Of a stretch of 64,000 nt of DNA, positions 1-11,599 are shown one piece after another. Each line of letters begins with the position of its first letter. The stretch's first letter is position 1. Origin of the DNA: Lepas anatifera (taxonomy: Eukaryota > Arthropoda > Thecostraca > Lepadidae); the NCBI GenBank assembly GCA_034440635.1, contig JAOTON010002073.1, positions 744,001 to 808,000 on the forward strand. The letters run 5' to 3'. A model generated the notes under the pieces. The model was not told the DNA's origin and made no database searches. It saw nothing but the letters and a program-made list of their open reading frames with translations. Position numbers and translations under genes: made by a program.

Positions 1-189
1 AGCACCAAGGACGGATCTGCGAGGGAGCAGCCTCCTGCACACCAGACAGGAGGAGACCCACTGGCGGCATCTCAGCACATACCTGCTGATGATGGTTTCA
101 GGCTGGTGGTGTCCCGTCAGCGAGAAGTTGGACATTCACATGTCTCACGCATATGCCGCTGGCGACACTCATGAGAGCAGGCGTCAGTG

Positions 190-335
190 TGTTACCCTGG
201 GTGGGCTCGAACCCGCGACAGGTAAAGAACTGAATCGGGCCTACACTTTATGATCAGGAAAAAAGTCATAGGGTCGCAGAACTCGAACTCGGCCTAATAT
301 TAGGCATCTGAGCATGCCAGACCATTAAACAATTC
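190..335 (-). repeat. tRNA-like (SINE-head) remnants
   Basis: Two stretches read on the minus strand resemble pol III B boxes: near 200-220 (GGTTCGAGCCC in the complement) and near 270-290 (GAGTTCGAGTTCTGC in the complement). The second is followed in the expected direction by an A-box-like stretch. No cloverleaf closes, so these look like decayed SINE heads rather than tRNA genes. The remainder of 1-410 shows nothing recognisable. Confidence 0.3.
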
Positions 336-410
336 AACAATCAAGCTGTGGAAGAAGATATTTGAGGCTTACCCTCCACATCAGCATAAGTAACTCTGGT
401 CTCTTTTCAC

Positions 411-636
411 ATTTTGTGTTCCCTTTACCCAGGAATATTTTGTGTCAGTATGCTCTTATTCGTTCAACGCACTCACACTATGTATGCTTGTACATACATA
501 CCTACACGGTAGAAGTTTCCATTTACCGGCACCATTACGGTACAACGGCATCGCACCTCGGCGGCGTATAGGCTGCTCCGGTCTCCCGAAGCCGCAGAGC
601 TCGCCGAAACCGAGCCCTCACATGAGGATTGCGGGT
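411..636 (+). repeat. dispersed repeat, copy 1 (inverted partner at 47495-47705)
   Basis: This segment is clearly similar to the reverse complement of 47495-47705. Shared blocks include GAGCCCTCACATGAGGAT near the right end, TAGGCTGCTCC, GAAGTTTC and a TTTGYGTTCCCTTT block at the left. Similarity stops abruptly after the GCGGG at 631-635, which suggests a real element boundary. Overlapping frames in both copies give a related peptide ending in PSPHMRIAG, but the frames shift between copies and have no usable start. Family not recognised. Confidence 0.6.
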
Positions 637-1789
637 TAGATCAGCTTACCGTGAACAAATCTCAAGTGCGCTTCTTCCCGTCACCAATTTACTACATCAG
701 CCTTCCAGGTGCTGATGTGGGTGCAAGGTCGGTGTAGCCATTTCCACTGGATGTAGTTCCTAAGTCCAACGCTGCTACCCGAAGCATTAAAATCTGAGGT
801 GACGTCATGCAGCACGTTTTACTGCCGGCAGGTCGGATGATATTGCTGTAACTATGTTCATATCGTAACCAGAGGCACTGGGTATCATAAACTGTCCACT
901 TTATCACAGGTGAAGACTGGTGTTATGAGGTGTAATTTGTGTATGCTCCCACACGTTTTAATCAAGGGCGTTGGGTTCCATTGAGCCTGGAGGGCAATCA
1001 CCCACTTACAATTTTCGCGGAAATAATAGCCTCTACCTAGCACCCAGACCATGGTATGAGTGCAAGAACTGAGGGAAGTACCACAGCACTTTCAATATCC
1101 GTCAGAAAATAAAAGCGTTGATGTTGTCGTCATATAGCTTTCAACCTGGTCATATATACACGTACATTATCCGAGAAATTTCGTCGCACATCAGGCATGA
1201 CAAAAAATAAGCAGCACCTCCTTTTTTAGCTAAATACATCTTCCGCCGACAGTAATATTGGTAGATTTTGTGACATAGTCTGTCCGGCGTTCATGGGCCT
1301 TAATATGACCATATCTGCATTTCATCTCGACTTGGAACCATAATCATCTTTAGGTATGATTTTTGGTATGACATCATGTGATATAGCGTAAAATACATAT
1401 CAATGCCAGACACTATGGGGAGAAACTATTTCACCTCAATCACGTCTTTCTTAGTGTCGAGCTCAAACTCAAGGGGGTATACAAAGGCATGTACTGACGC
1501 ACGAACTGATTCAGTTCAATTAAATTGTTTTTCAAGAAAACAAAATGGAACTGCATGTTTGCAACGGTTTTCACACACAGTTTCGATACTGAAGCTCGAT
1601 GCAAAAAAAATCAGCTATAAATTTATACTTTACCCACCGTAAATGCCTACCCAACTTTTGTCAACACACAGAAGAGTCACTGCTGGCATGTAAACAGAGT
1701 TCCAACCAATTAAGACAAAAGAAACAGGTGGATGCCGCAAAGTTAGATAATGCAGAGCCAGGCTTGGAGCTGGACCGTTGCGGGCGAGC
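637..1789. other. anonymous AT-rich DNA
   Basis: I see no supported gene, RNA gene, tandem repeat or recognisable transposon terminus in this stretch. The short open frames are at chance length. Confidence 0.6.
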
Positions 1790-1965
1790 GCCCTGCTGAA
1801 GCCGAGCGGGGGGCGGCGGCGTGGCAACCTGCACACCCGGCCGCGCTGTAGCCGGCGGGCGGTCCGCCGCAAGGCCGCGTACTTGGCCCGTCTGCATTCT
1901 TCAGCGGCGACCGGGCGCCTCAATCTCCTGGGCCACAGCCGACCGCCAGCTGCAGGGATCAGCGC
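1790..1965. other. CpG-rich islet
   Basis: A sharp local rise in GC and CpG (GGGCGGCGGCG, CCGGCCGCG, GGTCCGCCGC) in otherwise AT-rich DNA. Open frames on both strands are Arg/Pro/Ala rich, as expected from GC-rich sequence, and no protein family is recognised. It could be an unmethylated regulatory island or a GC-rich repeat. Confidence 0.4.
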
Positions 1966-2214
1966 CTAGCTGCGCAGAGCCAGCTGCTGAGGGATAGTAT
2001 TCTGGACAAGGGAAAGTATTCGGAACCGTTTGTCTTCCTTTCTGGGTATCGAAATGTTGGTAAAAAAACCGGTTCGTTAATATCAGCGTAAATCGCTTCT
2101 CTTGATCCCTTGCAAAATAGGTAATGCAATTCACAGCATGTTACGCTTTCCTCCCACTTAAGGTTCTCAGCAAATGCTAAGTGTTAGGACTCTGATGTCA
2201 TGCGATATGTTCCT

Positions 2215-2333
2215 ATGTCCCCAACGCACCCGAGCCTTCCATGTCCTCAACCTACCCGAACCCTTCCAGGTTCTCAACCCACCCAAACCCACCCATGTCC
2301 CCAACCCACCCGAACTTACATGTCCCGAAACCC
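2215..2333. repeat. 26-27 bp minisatellite, about 4.5 units
   Basis: Units begin at 2215, 2241, 2268, 2295 and 2320 with the pattern ATGTCCYCAACCCACCCGAA plus a short CCTTCC-like end. Unit 3 begins AGGTTCTC instead of ATGTCCTC. The array is open in one plus frame, which explains the proline-rich 88-codon frame around it. That frame has no other coding support. Confidence 0.85.
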
Positions 2334-2965
2334 ATGTTTGGCCAGGCTAGCGGGCCCGAAACTAGTTACCATGCTGGAAGAGGAATACGGTGACGGTATG
2401 TATGCAGCTTTTGATAGTGCAACGGGTACAGGTATTTGCAACGGCATGAATCTGTGGCAGGGCTAAACATTTCTCCAATCTTGATTGATTACTACCATTT
2501 TTAAACTTTCACCGAATTCTTCAGGCTTTTCGTCGCATTGCATCTGCCCATATCGAAGTCGCCAAATCAAGTCATAAGTGTATAAACACAAGTTCATCTA
2601 GAATACTAGACTATTCAACGATGTCCCGTATGGCGCGGTGAAGCCCTTGATAACCATTTTGAAGCCCCTTAGTCAATACGATCAGTTAACAGGCAGAGTG
2701 CACATAATGAGAGCGGCACAAATAAAAAAGCATTACCGTTGCAAAAACATGCGTACATATATATCCACATCACCAAAAAGTTTCAGCCAGATATGAGAGG
2801 GAAATTAGTGGTGGCCAATATCGTTCCTAGATAGCAGAGAAGCAGAGCAGACACCCAGCTGTCAGCTTCGCGAATCATAAAGCTGACAAGAAGAGACACA
2901 ACTGACTAAGAGGGCTCAGAGTGATGGACGCTGAATACCATCAGACATACCACTGTGGCTGATGC
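2334..2965. other. anonymous DNA
   Basis: Nothing recognisable. A short (TATA)-rich patch near 2755-2765 is unremarkable. Confidence 0.55.
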
Positions 2966-3150
2966 CATAGGCAGATCCAGGATTTCCTATATAAGAGGAG
3001 GAGGATCTCCGTCAGGGGGGGCGGCATCTTGGCCATATGGATGTCATTTCTATGGTGCAACCTATCACGGGGGAGGGGAGGGGGCAATACCTGCATCCTG
3101 GGAGAAGGGGAGGGAAGCAACATTTTAGGAGTCACCAATGCCCAATGTGG
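2966..3150 (+). mobile_element. hAT-type MITE, left end only
   Basis: Starts with CATAGGCAGATCCAGGA, the same terminus as the complete elements at 6220-6455 and 56152-56390, and continues into G-rich sequence with a similar GGGGGAGGGG core. The expected right terminus (TGGATCCGCCTNTG) is absent, so this is a truncated or rearranged copy. The right boundary is approximate. Confidence 0.6.
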
Positions 3151-3811
3151 GGGCGCCGAGTGTTCGACCGAGGAGGGGCCACCTGCCCCACAGGCCCACA
3201 TGACGAGCCTAAGGCTGACTGGGCACGGCGACTGAAAGCCGACCGGACGCCTCGCAGCGACGATACACGCCTGGAATTAGGTCCCGACGTCTGCCCCTGG
3301 CTTAATCGTTTGCGCGTAAGCGTCTGTGTCTGCTTCTACTCTGCAGTGGCAGACCGAGGCGGCCCACCACACTGCAAGACCGGTTTCTCCGATGATCATC
3401 GCTCACGTCTGGCTGTTTCCATGGGTCTGTAAAATGCCACTTTTCATTCCGGTGAGACTGGCCTGTCTGGACGTATACTCGAGTTTCTACATTTAGGCCT
3501 GCTGTCCCAGGACCGGCACCCATACCTGGTCCCAGCCGGGACTTTGTCAGAGTCCTGGGTCTGTGCCGAGAGTTTTGCGGGACACAAGGACGTCGGACAA
3601 TGTTATTTGATTGATTTCACATGCCCCCATTATAATGGGCGCCGGATGAGAGAGGATCTGTTCCCAGCCGACGATGTCGAGGGACGTCCGGCAAGTTGTA
3701 TCATTCATCCAAACAGTTTAACACTTATCCCGCGTATCGATGTGGACTCATAGCAATGTTCTCGATATGGTTCCAAGTGAAATGTCTTGTTGCTGTTCGC
3801 CTAGACAGTCT
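3151..3811. other. anonymous moderately GC-rich DNA
   Basis: Several open frames of 60-130 codons overlap on both strands, but none matches a family I know and none shows a splice or start context that singles it out. Confidence 0.5.
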
Positions 3812-4841
3812 TTAACCTGCACCCCACCGGGGGTCCAGCGCCACCTTCGCCCCATCGGGGGCCATCGATGGCCCCCTCTAACTCCGAAAATATGGGGGTT
3901 AGCGCAAATATGCAAAGTGCATTAGAAAGCTCACGTGAATTCAGTAAGAAATTACTTAACATGTTTAAGCGCTCAGGTCAATGGTTTGAGCTCCAGAGGT
4001 CAATTTAGGTCACGAGAGACTATTTTCACCCAAATATGCAATGCTTAAGAAACTGGGCATAACTCTTATGCCACTAGAGCTATTGAGATCTGGTAAATTA
4101 CATTGGATAGGAAAATGTCAGACCTTTTTCCGCTATGCAAACGTAATGACCTCCCGCCAGTGGTTTGACCTCCAGAGGTCACCTCGTGATCCCATATTAC
4201 CTGAGGTCACCAAAGGCCAGAAATGACCTTGCCGTATATCAAATGAAAGTTAATAACGAGACATATACGGTGGTGTTTGATTCAGCGCTCTAGCTTAATT
4301 AGGTCAACAGTTATTGCCAAAATACTGCTTTTGACCCCTGGTGACCTTGGATGACCTCAGAGAGGTCAAAGGGCAAATATGGCCCCTGTGATCCTTAAAA
4401 GGGTGTCCAAGAACGCTTTACTGAGCAAGCCGAGCATTTGAAATCGTTTTTGTGGCTATTAGATCATAAAACAGCTTTTCCCCATGCTTTTTCAACGGGA
4501 GAGGTCACCTTGTGACCTCACCTCAGGTCACGAAATCGAAAAATCCCGGATATACACCTTGTAGACCCTGGCGGGGTCATGAAGTGTTGGAAGTTTCAAA
4601 TCGATCGACTAAGAAATGTAGCTCTTATAGAGCTCAAAAGGTGAAGTGAGGTGACCTTAGTTGACCTCGCCTGGTGACCTGGCCTTGGGTGACCCAGGGT
4701 AAAAAATTTCAGGAACGGTGGGAAAATGATGTGGTGAGAGATCGAGCCCTCAAATGCGGTCCTGCGTCTCGTCGTTCTTCTGCTATCCCGAAAAAACCTT
4801 AGGGGAGGCCATAGATGGACACCCGATGGGGCGAGGGTTAA
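3812..4841 (+). mobile_element. AGGTCA-rich TTAA-flanked non-autonomous element, copy 1
   Basis: Flanked by TTAA at 3812-3815 and 4838-4841. The left end contains CGCCCCATCGGGGGCCATC and the right end is its imperfect inverted repeat (GATGGACACCCGATGGGGCG). TTAA target duplications are typical of piggyBac-like transposons. By hand count the element holds 18 AGGTCA/TGACCT hexamers, against about 0.5 expected by chance in 1 kb. It includes a direct repeat with a 4 bp spacer (DR4) at 3997-4012. No transposase frame is present. An inverted copy lies at 57290-58240, with fragments at 21310-21560 and 44536-44682. Confidence 0.75.
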
Positions 4842-5101
4842 GTTTTGGATTCGCTGCATATTTTGTGCGTGAAGAAGGTTTACTGCAGGACAGAGTGATA
4901 TAAGTTAGCATATTGAAGGAAAGACGTCGAAGTTCACAAATTGAGCATGGTCCTGAAACCTAACCGCAGCCAAGAGGAGACAAGGCTCTCGGAGGACGCA
5001 GACTATTGGCGCAAACTCAGTTTTTCAGCTCAGTCAAATGCTCCAAACGTTCCATGTTTGGCTTCTCAGGAAGCTTCAGTCGACGTCTTGTAGCTAAGTT
5101 G

Positions 5102-5292
5102 CATGGGCGCCGAAAGCGGGGGGACGGGGGGACGCGTTCCCCCTGTTGGCCAACCAGGGGGGGACATCCCCCAGAATTTTTGGGTCAATCGTCATTAATG
5201 CTGTCAGGTACCGAATACGCTCAAAATTCGCCTCCCCGGTCAGCACCAGCCCGGGTCCGCCCCCCTGCGAAAATTCCGTGGCGGCGCCCCTG
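5102..5292. mobile_element. hAT-type MITE (191 bp)
   Basis: Termini CATGGGCGCCG at the left and CGGCGCCCCTG at the right are inverted repeats. The flanking 8-mers CTAAGTTG (5094-5101) and CTTAGTTG (5293-5300) differ at one base, as expected for an old hAT 8 bp target site duplication. Internally it is G/C-tract rich with no coding capacity. The 122-codon plus frame across it is therefore not a gene. Confidence 0.8.
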
Positions 5293-6219
5293 CTTAGTTG
5301 GTATGGCGTTGGGCTCCGGCCCGCTGCTCATGAAACAGCGCAGTAACATTAAACTGGTGAAGGCTTGGTATTAATTCCTCTGAGACGCTCCTGCTCGATA
5401 TTTACCCGACGTACATCGGCTGGCAACTAACAGTGAGAGGCAGACCTGAGCAGGGCAGCTGTCACTGTGCTTGAGATAAAACCATTGATGAGATTAGGGA
5501 AATTCCGACTTCAAAAATTGGCACATGCACTAACTTGCACAAATTCATTGACAAAACCTGTTTTCAAATTTACCAACCACGCTACAACACCAGTTCCCCT
5601 TTTTTGAAACCCGCCCAAGTTTGATGGATATTTGTTTTAAAGCGAGGGAAGAAAATGTGTCATCATTTATGCATTATATTCATAAAGTTGGCCTGCCATT
5701 GCGATCATTTCTGTATTTTCAAGCAAAGTGCATGGTTCAATGGCAATGCACCTTGCCATTTCGTATCAGAATTTTGAGTGTTGTCTAAGCTTGATAAGGG
5801 TGGTAAACGCTTATTTAGTTGCGCTTAACTTATGCAGATTGACAAGTTTAGCCATATCTGAGTAAAAAAGACAAAAAGAGTTAGACCTCGTCTAACTTAA
5901 CTAAAAAAACAATTATTGATGGGGAGGCAAGCATCAATTCAAATCGACAATTTTACCATCAGTGCATATTGCTAAATGACCCTATATATTATTTCGATTA
6001 GCTCAAATCGCTACACTGGCTAACCACATGACAGTTATGTTCCTATGCATGAGTTCGGCAATCTTATGACTGACTATTACCATTTGGAGATAGCAGATCA
6101 TGATTTGATTACCAATGAGCTGAAGTTGTCGGTGTGATTAAGTACCGTGGAATAGCTTCCATTAGAGAGTGTCGGCGGCGCCTACTGGTAAGTGTTCCTT
6201 TACTCTGAACATGATGAAC
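5293..6219. other. anonymous AT-rich DNA
   Basis: No supported gene, tandem repeat or transposon terminus seen. Confidence 0.6.
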
Positions 6220-6455
6220 CATAGGCAGATCCAGGACCTCCGATCGGGGAGAGCACATGGTCGGGGGGTGGGGGCTCCATCCGGAGTGGTTGGGGGAGGG
6301 GTAACCACTCTTGGGCGGAAAACCCTATCAGATGGGCAGCAAATCCTATCGCAGGAGCGGCGATTCTTGGATACTGGGGGAAGAGACATATAAGTGGAGC
6401 GCCGAAGGTCGATTAGGGGCAAAAGTTATCCACCTACACCCTGGATCCGCCTGTG
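6220..6455. mobile_element. hAT-type MITE, CATAGGCAGATCC family (236 bp)
   Basis: Left terminus CATAGGCAGATCCAGGACC and right terminus CTGGATCCGCCTGTG are inverted repeats. The flanking 8-mers TGATGAAC (6212-6219) and CGACGAAC (6456-6463) match at six of eight positions, both mismatches being C/T transitions. Same family as 56152-56390 and the fragment at 2966. Frames of 60-86 codons across it are non-coding. Confidence 0.8.
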
Positions 6456-7433
6456 CGACGAACTGCAGGCTCCAGCGTACATCCCTTGCTCATACATCAA
6501 TTCTGCAACACTAACGATTGCCTGAACTGTAATAGTTATGCTCGATGAGCAGTTAAGAGTTGCTGGCGGTGTTTTGGGGCTGCTTTGACTCTCTCCGTTT
6601 GCGCGGCACTGCCAACAATGTTGTTTGCACCGGTGCTTGTTGTCATCCGGGCATTGTTGCATCATGGCAGCGTTGCATCATGCCATTTAACATGGTGGTC
6701 ACCTGATCCCGTACATACCGAATCGCAAAACAAATCGGATCTAGTATGTTAGATGCATATCAAGTCAAATCCACCACGTGGCGCGTGCATCGGGCTGGAT
6801 CCAGACTTCTTTATACTGGAAACCGTGATTTATACCGTAATAGTAGTGGTTTCCAGCCTTCAAATACGATAACAGCAAAGGTAAGGCCGTCACCTACGCT
6901 TGAAAACCAATCTGGGTACCATTTGAAACACATGCGTTTCCGTTTTGAAGTGCTAAGTAAGTGGAACACATAAGGAATAGGTGAGGTATGTGCAGTTCTT
7001 CTATTTTGAACATGTCTCGGATTTGGACTGAGTTCAACTGCTTTTCTGGGAATGCGTATAATTCAGCTCTAGAGCTTTTCCGTCGCGCCGCAAAGTGGCC
7101 CAGTTACCACACACGGACTACTGACCCTACGTTTGGCAGCCACTGCAATTTTAACCCAAACTACTGATGGTATAGTGGCTCTAAACACAAATGAAAAACA
7201 TCAGATTCCGAGTCTAAAATTGTCATTTGGTATCGTACTTTGATATCTCTAGACACTGAGGCACTAACACTGACGACTTGTTTGCATAGCATGCAAAACC
7301 CACATCTGAGGGAAGCGTCTTAAAAATGAGTAATGTTTCCTACTTTATGGCCGGCCCTGACTGCTCAGATACAACCGAATAATCAATCCAAATTGGTTAG
7401 CAAGGCTTTACCTTTTTTAATTACTTTCCCTTA
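6456..7433. other. anonymous DNA
   Basis: Nothing recognisable beyond chance open frames. Confidence 0.55.
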
Positions 7434-7590
7434 GATACATATTTTGTTCTACTTCGACCTTAACTTAAGCAACTATATGCGCTTCTCAGATATGTTTCTG
7501 CATCCATGGATACATATTTTGTTCTACTTCGACCTTAACTTAAGCAACTATACCTATGCGCTTCTGCGCAGATATGTTTCTAGCATCCAG
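7434..7590 (+). repeat. tandem duplication of about 75 bp
   Basis: Unit 1 (7434-7508) and unit 2 (7509-7590) share GATACATATTTTGTTCTACT, the following CGACCTTAACTTAAGCAACT block, and AGATATGTTTCT with CATCCA. Unit 2 has short insertions (CCTATG, TGCG). The duplication makes a repeated peptide inside a 94-codon plus frame, but there is no other sign of coding. Confidence 0.85.
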
Positions 7591-9839
7591 TGGCATGATA
7601 AATTGAGGCATCATGAGCAAAACAAAAGAAAACACACGAGTGATTACGTTAGCATAAAATTGTCGTCATGCATCATCATTTGCAAGCAGAACAATGCCCC
7701 GGGATCAGCTAACCGGCATAATAATTAGCCAAATAATGAGTTTCAGGCAGGCAAAAGACGAGTGCTCTCTTCGGGCGTGCCAGCGGGGTTCAGCGCTGCG
7801 TTCAAACAAGTTTAATTCAGCTTGTTATCTTTAAGACGAGTGAAGGCTTTCAAAGCAAGGGGTGGGCAGAATCTACCCCACCACCCCCCCCCATTCCCCC
7901 GACGGCTATATCAAATGTATGTACATGTTTGTTGGTGCCAATATTAGGAAGATAGAGCATCACGTTACTTTTTGAACTATTATGAAGAAAAAGGGCACAT
8001 TTTCGGGGACAAGGAACGAAAGTATTTGTTAGATTTTTTCCCCAGCCAGGACGGCGTGGGATGGGGCAGATTTGAACGAAACGGAATGGAGCAGGGTTTG
8101 GAATTTTTTCCATGCTAACCTCTATTTCATTTTGTGATTGAGTGTGAATTTTTTTAGACGGGTAGTGAAGCGAAAAATGGCAGATTTGCACCTAAATGCA
8201 TAAAATAAGAAAATTACTAAATTTATATCGTGCCTCCAGACGTTGCGCGCCACATATAACTCAAAGGTGATCCCAAGACATTTCGCAGCATGTTCCGCAG
8301 AGATACTCTCAGCATCCAAAGAAAAGGGACCGGAATTAGTGACACTTTTTAAACTTTCAATGGCCCCTTAAATAAAACGAACACTGACAGGTTTTCCGAG
8401 CCTCAAAATCAAAAGGTGTCCGTGACGTATTTTGCAGGGTGTTTCCTAGACACTCTTGGAATTGAAATAAACTTTGACCCAGAGAGACCATGTCCTGCGG
8501 CATAATTTCATTTGGGCCGAGAGAACCAAATCGTGGTGGGCGTCCTTTAATCGCACGTCCCTGAGAATATCAGCAGCTACTAATAAGAATACCAAGGAAG
8601 GTGAGCTGCCGCTCCCTGCAACAACTACAGTATCTGGTCGGGTTGTTTTGCAAACTCAAAACCACTTATTTCTTTGGACGTTTATCATTATATTTGAACT
8701 TTAACTAATGGAAACGTAATCCTGATTGGACGACCACTGGCGTATCAGGAGTGGAGAAGTTCATACCTTCGCGTCAAAAATAGAAAGTTTCTTCCAAAGG
8801 CCGGGGAAAAACGAAATAAGGTGGAAACTGTGAATAAAAACGTTTTGAAATGCCCGGGCACCTTCGGAGAAAAAACCACGTTGTTCTACCTTTGCTAAAT
8901 ATTATTGTGCCTTATTTACTGACTGATAAAAATGTGATCCATTCATTAATAAATCTTGTTACAGATCAATAAGCCTATGGTCCACGTTTCAATTCCGATC
9001 CTATTGAAAAGTATTTTGCACCCTCAGCCTACCCGTATTATCGGGTACTATCAGTACTATTTCACCTCAGCCTACCCTAGTGTCAAACTGTTTGGAAACT
9101 AAGGCAGATAGAAAGGCACGTTAAATTGGAGCATGCTGATTGTGATTTGAAATATCCAGTAGTATATATTATTTTTTATATATTTTGTTCAGTTGTTTGT
9201 AAGGCTGCTGTCGTTACTAGTCTGGACTTGTCACGAGACCCTGACCCCACCACCAACGAGCACTCCCTCATGGAGGGTTATTTAAGAAGTTTACGTCCCA
9301 AGCAGACGGCGCCCGTCGTTACCCTCTCCGTGTTGCCAGCCGACCTGTCGTCGGTAACTATTGCGCCGCGTCTCAACCGATCCAGCCTGGACATGCACTG
9401 CCACTGCATGCTCTGCGCGGCCGCCCAAGCTCTACCACTAGCTACGCATTCGTCACATTCGGTCAATTAAGAAGGTGCAAAGGCATAAAGGTGACACACA
9501 ACTTTTAAGGAGTCTAAAAATACAATGCATGAGTTCGTGCAATATGATCAGTTTGGTAGTATGATTTGCGTGCAATCCCAAAAACAAAACAGTCAGGGAT
9601 CACTACGACATGAAATGACTGTAGCTTGTCCATCTGAGCACAGCAGTGCAAAACCAAGCACCCAGCCTCGGTGTCTGAATGAAGACCGCTGGCAGGCTTA
9701 ATACACATTCTCCTTGATGTTTCGTCGTATTAAAACATTCTCGTATGAGTAAATATCAAACCTTGTTTTTTTAAATTAACAATCATTGGCATTTCCCACT
9801 CAGATATATAATGGTTTCTTATTTGACTTGAGCTGTTAG
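7591..9839. other. anonymous DNA with a C-tract
   Basis: A C-rich run lies at about 7875-7897. A small imperfect duplication at 9015-9075 repeats CCTCAGCCTACCC. A 114-codon plus frame at 9126-9470 begins with a hydrophobic stretch, but its downstream part resembles no family and it lacks independent support. Confidence 0.5.
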
Positions 9840-9896
9840 TGGTTATACCTTTGCTCATTTACTGAATAAATACAAAATACAAATACAAATGTAAAT
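9840..9896 (+). repeat. LINE-like 3' tail
   Basis: The stretch ATTTACTGAATAAATAC followed by reiterated AAATAC units resembles the short tandem 3' ends of jockey/CR1-type non-LTR retrotransposons. No reverse-transcriptase sequence is recognisable upstream, so it would be a heavily 5'-truncated copy. Confidence 0.35.
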
Positions 9897-10974
9897 GGAA
9901 TCACAAGCAGTTCGGAACGGTTCTAGACTTTCAAACACTATAATATGCCAGCTTTCTCGCTTCTTGCTGTTTCCTTCGTCCTCTCTTTCCTTGCTGGAGC
10001 CCAGAGCATACTTCACAAGGGTTTCTATAGTTGTTTTCTCAATATTTTAGTACAAAACGTATCGGAATGATATGAAAGAGGCTTCCAGTCGTGCAGTTAT
10101 GTTATGTTAATTAGTGTTTTCCTACTCATTGCAAACAAAAGACTGGAAAAGACCCCATGCACATCCAATCTGCATTTGGATAAAACCTGTTTATGGTCTC
10201 TGTCAGACCTCCCGGTCTCTGCTCAGTCTCAGGACGGGAGATGGAGTGTGTGCTATAGAACGGGACGGGATCTAATATTCCAGGATTCGTTCGGAGCGGG
10301 ACTTGAGGTTTTTTCTCTCTCTGAAAATGTCCCAGGAAAGAACAATAAGGCGACACAAGACAGCTTTCGGGTTACATTTCCCGCGACGGAAAAGGGCTGA
10401 GAGGGATTTACTTAGGTGGGGTGGAGTGGTATGGATGAAAAAGATGTTTCCCATACTGACCTCTAGTCTCTCTACCAATTACATTTCCAAGACAGCTACA
10501 TTCATAATCGACCAAAAAGAGTGCTGAATAACGCCGGAGTGGTCAGAACCCCCAAAAATACATTGTGACAGTAGGCATCACTCTCCACTCCCATCGCATC
10601 ACCGTCACTCCTAATTCCCGACTACGCATTGTATGTAAGCACTGAAACTTCATCCCCATGCATGCTACATCGCTAATGTCTTCACCCCTCATTTAAACGG
10701 CACCGCTGCTCATTTGAGAGCGGTCGTACATCGCCGCAGACTGTGTGGGTTGACACTGGTCCTGTGCACGCTTGTAGCCAGAATCTATTAACTTGCACAG
10801 TGCATTCCACCCACGCTTTGGCCAGCCTGCACGCCCAGCATGCTATACGTCTTATCACACGTGTCGCACATAAATTCAACGGAGATTTGGTATGGATGGG
10901 CGTGATAGTAGGCGCGCGAAGAGAGGGGATGAGAATGTCTGGTTTCTGCTGCGTCACCGCCACCCAACTAGTTT
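9897..10974. other. anonymous DNA
   Basis: Overlapping frames of 70-98 codons on both strands at 10100-10530 and 10680-11036 have no recognisable domain. No transposon ends seen. Confidence 0.5.
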
Positions 10975-11176
10975 GTTTATTTATTTCGCACTCAACAGGC
11001 CGTGAGCCGAGTTACAAATACAGGGGACGGGGCTGAGGTTCTGGAAATAGTTATCAATGACCACACCATTCCAGGCGGGAGACAAAAAGGCGTTGCCCGT
11101 TGTGGGAATCGAACCCACGTTCCCTGTCGTCCCGGCTGGCCCGTCCAGCACGCTAACTACTCGGCTGTCCGGCACC
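10975..11176 (-). mobile_element. SINE with tRNA-like head
   Basis: On the minus strand the element opens near 11176 with a tRNA-like head (A-box-like GTAGTTAGCGTGCTGGAC, then a B box GGGTTCGATTCCCAC near 11105-11120). It ends near 10975 with an AAATAAATAAACA-type tail. The head cannot fold into a standard acceptor stem, so it is a SINE and not a tRNA gene. Its body lacks the shared tail seen in the 29-30 kb SINEs, so it is probably a different family. Confidence 0.65.
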
Positions 11177-11439
11177 GTAATCGATGCTCAAAAGAAGTAC
11201 TATGCGAGCCAAATATAAGACATGATATAATATTATTTCCTGAATACTTTGCGGGATTTTGAATCAGGCTGAACATTTTGCGGTCGGCTCTGGCGAACTT
11301 GACGTTTCTCCCAATACACTCTTGAGACGTGCGGCACCTGGGGTTCGCTGCCAATTCAGCTGATACATTCTACGGGCAATATGGCACCTTTGAGATGTTA
11401 ACTAAGCTATCACTCCCGTAAAGCAAACAAACCAACACC

Positions 11440-11565
11440 CATAGGCGGATCCAGGGAGAAACAAAGGGGGCAGGTGCCCTTCCCTCGACCGACCCTCGGC
11501 CCCCTGAAATGGTTACGGCGCCCCCTAAAGGTCAATGGCACCCCCTGAAATGTCGTTACTTTGCA
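11440..11565 (+). mobile_element. hAT-type MITE, left-end fragment
   Basis: Begins CATAGGCGGATCCAGGG and continues with CCCCTGAAATGGTTACGGC, matching the interior of the complete element at 40645-40931 (CCCCTGAAATGGTCACGG). No right terminus is present before reverse-transcriptase similarity begins, so it is truncated. Confidence 0.6.
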
Positions 11566-11599
11566 GGCCAAACATATTTACTAGATTCTGACAGCAAAA

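Noticed and set aside
5006..5374. 122-codon plus frame
   Set aside because: The middle is the hAT MITE at 5102-5292.
11085..11176. minus-strand tRNA gene
   Set aside because: B box is good, but the arms do not close into a cloverleaf and an A-rich tail follows.
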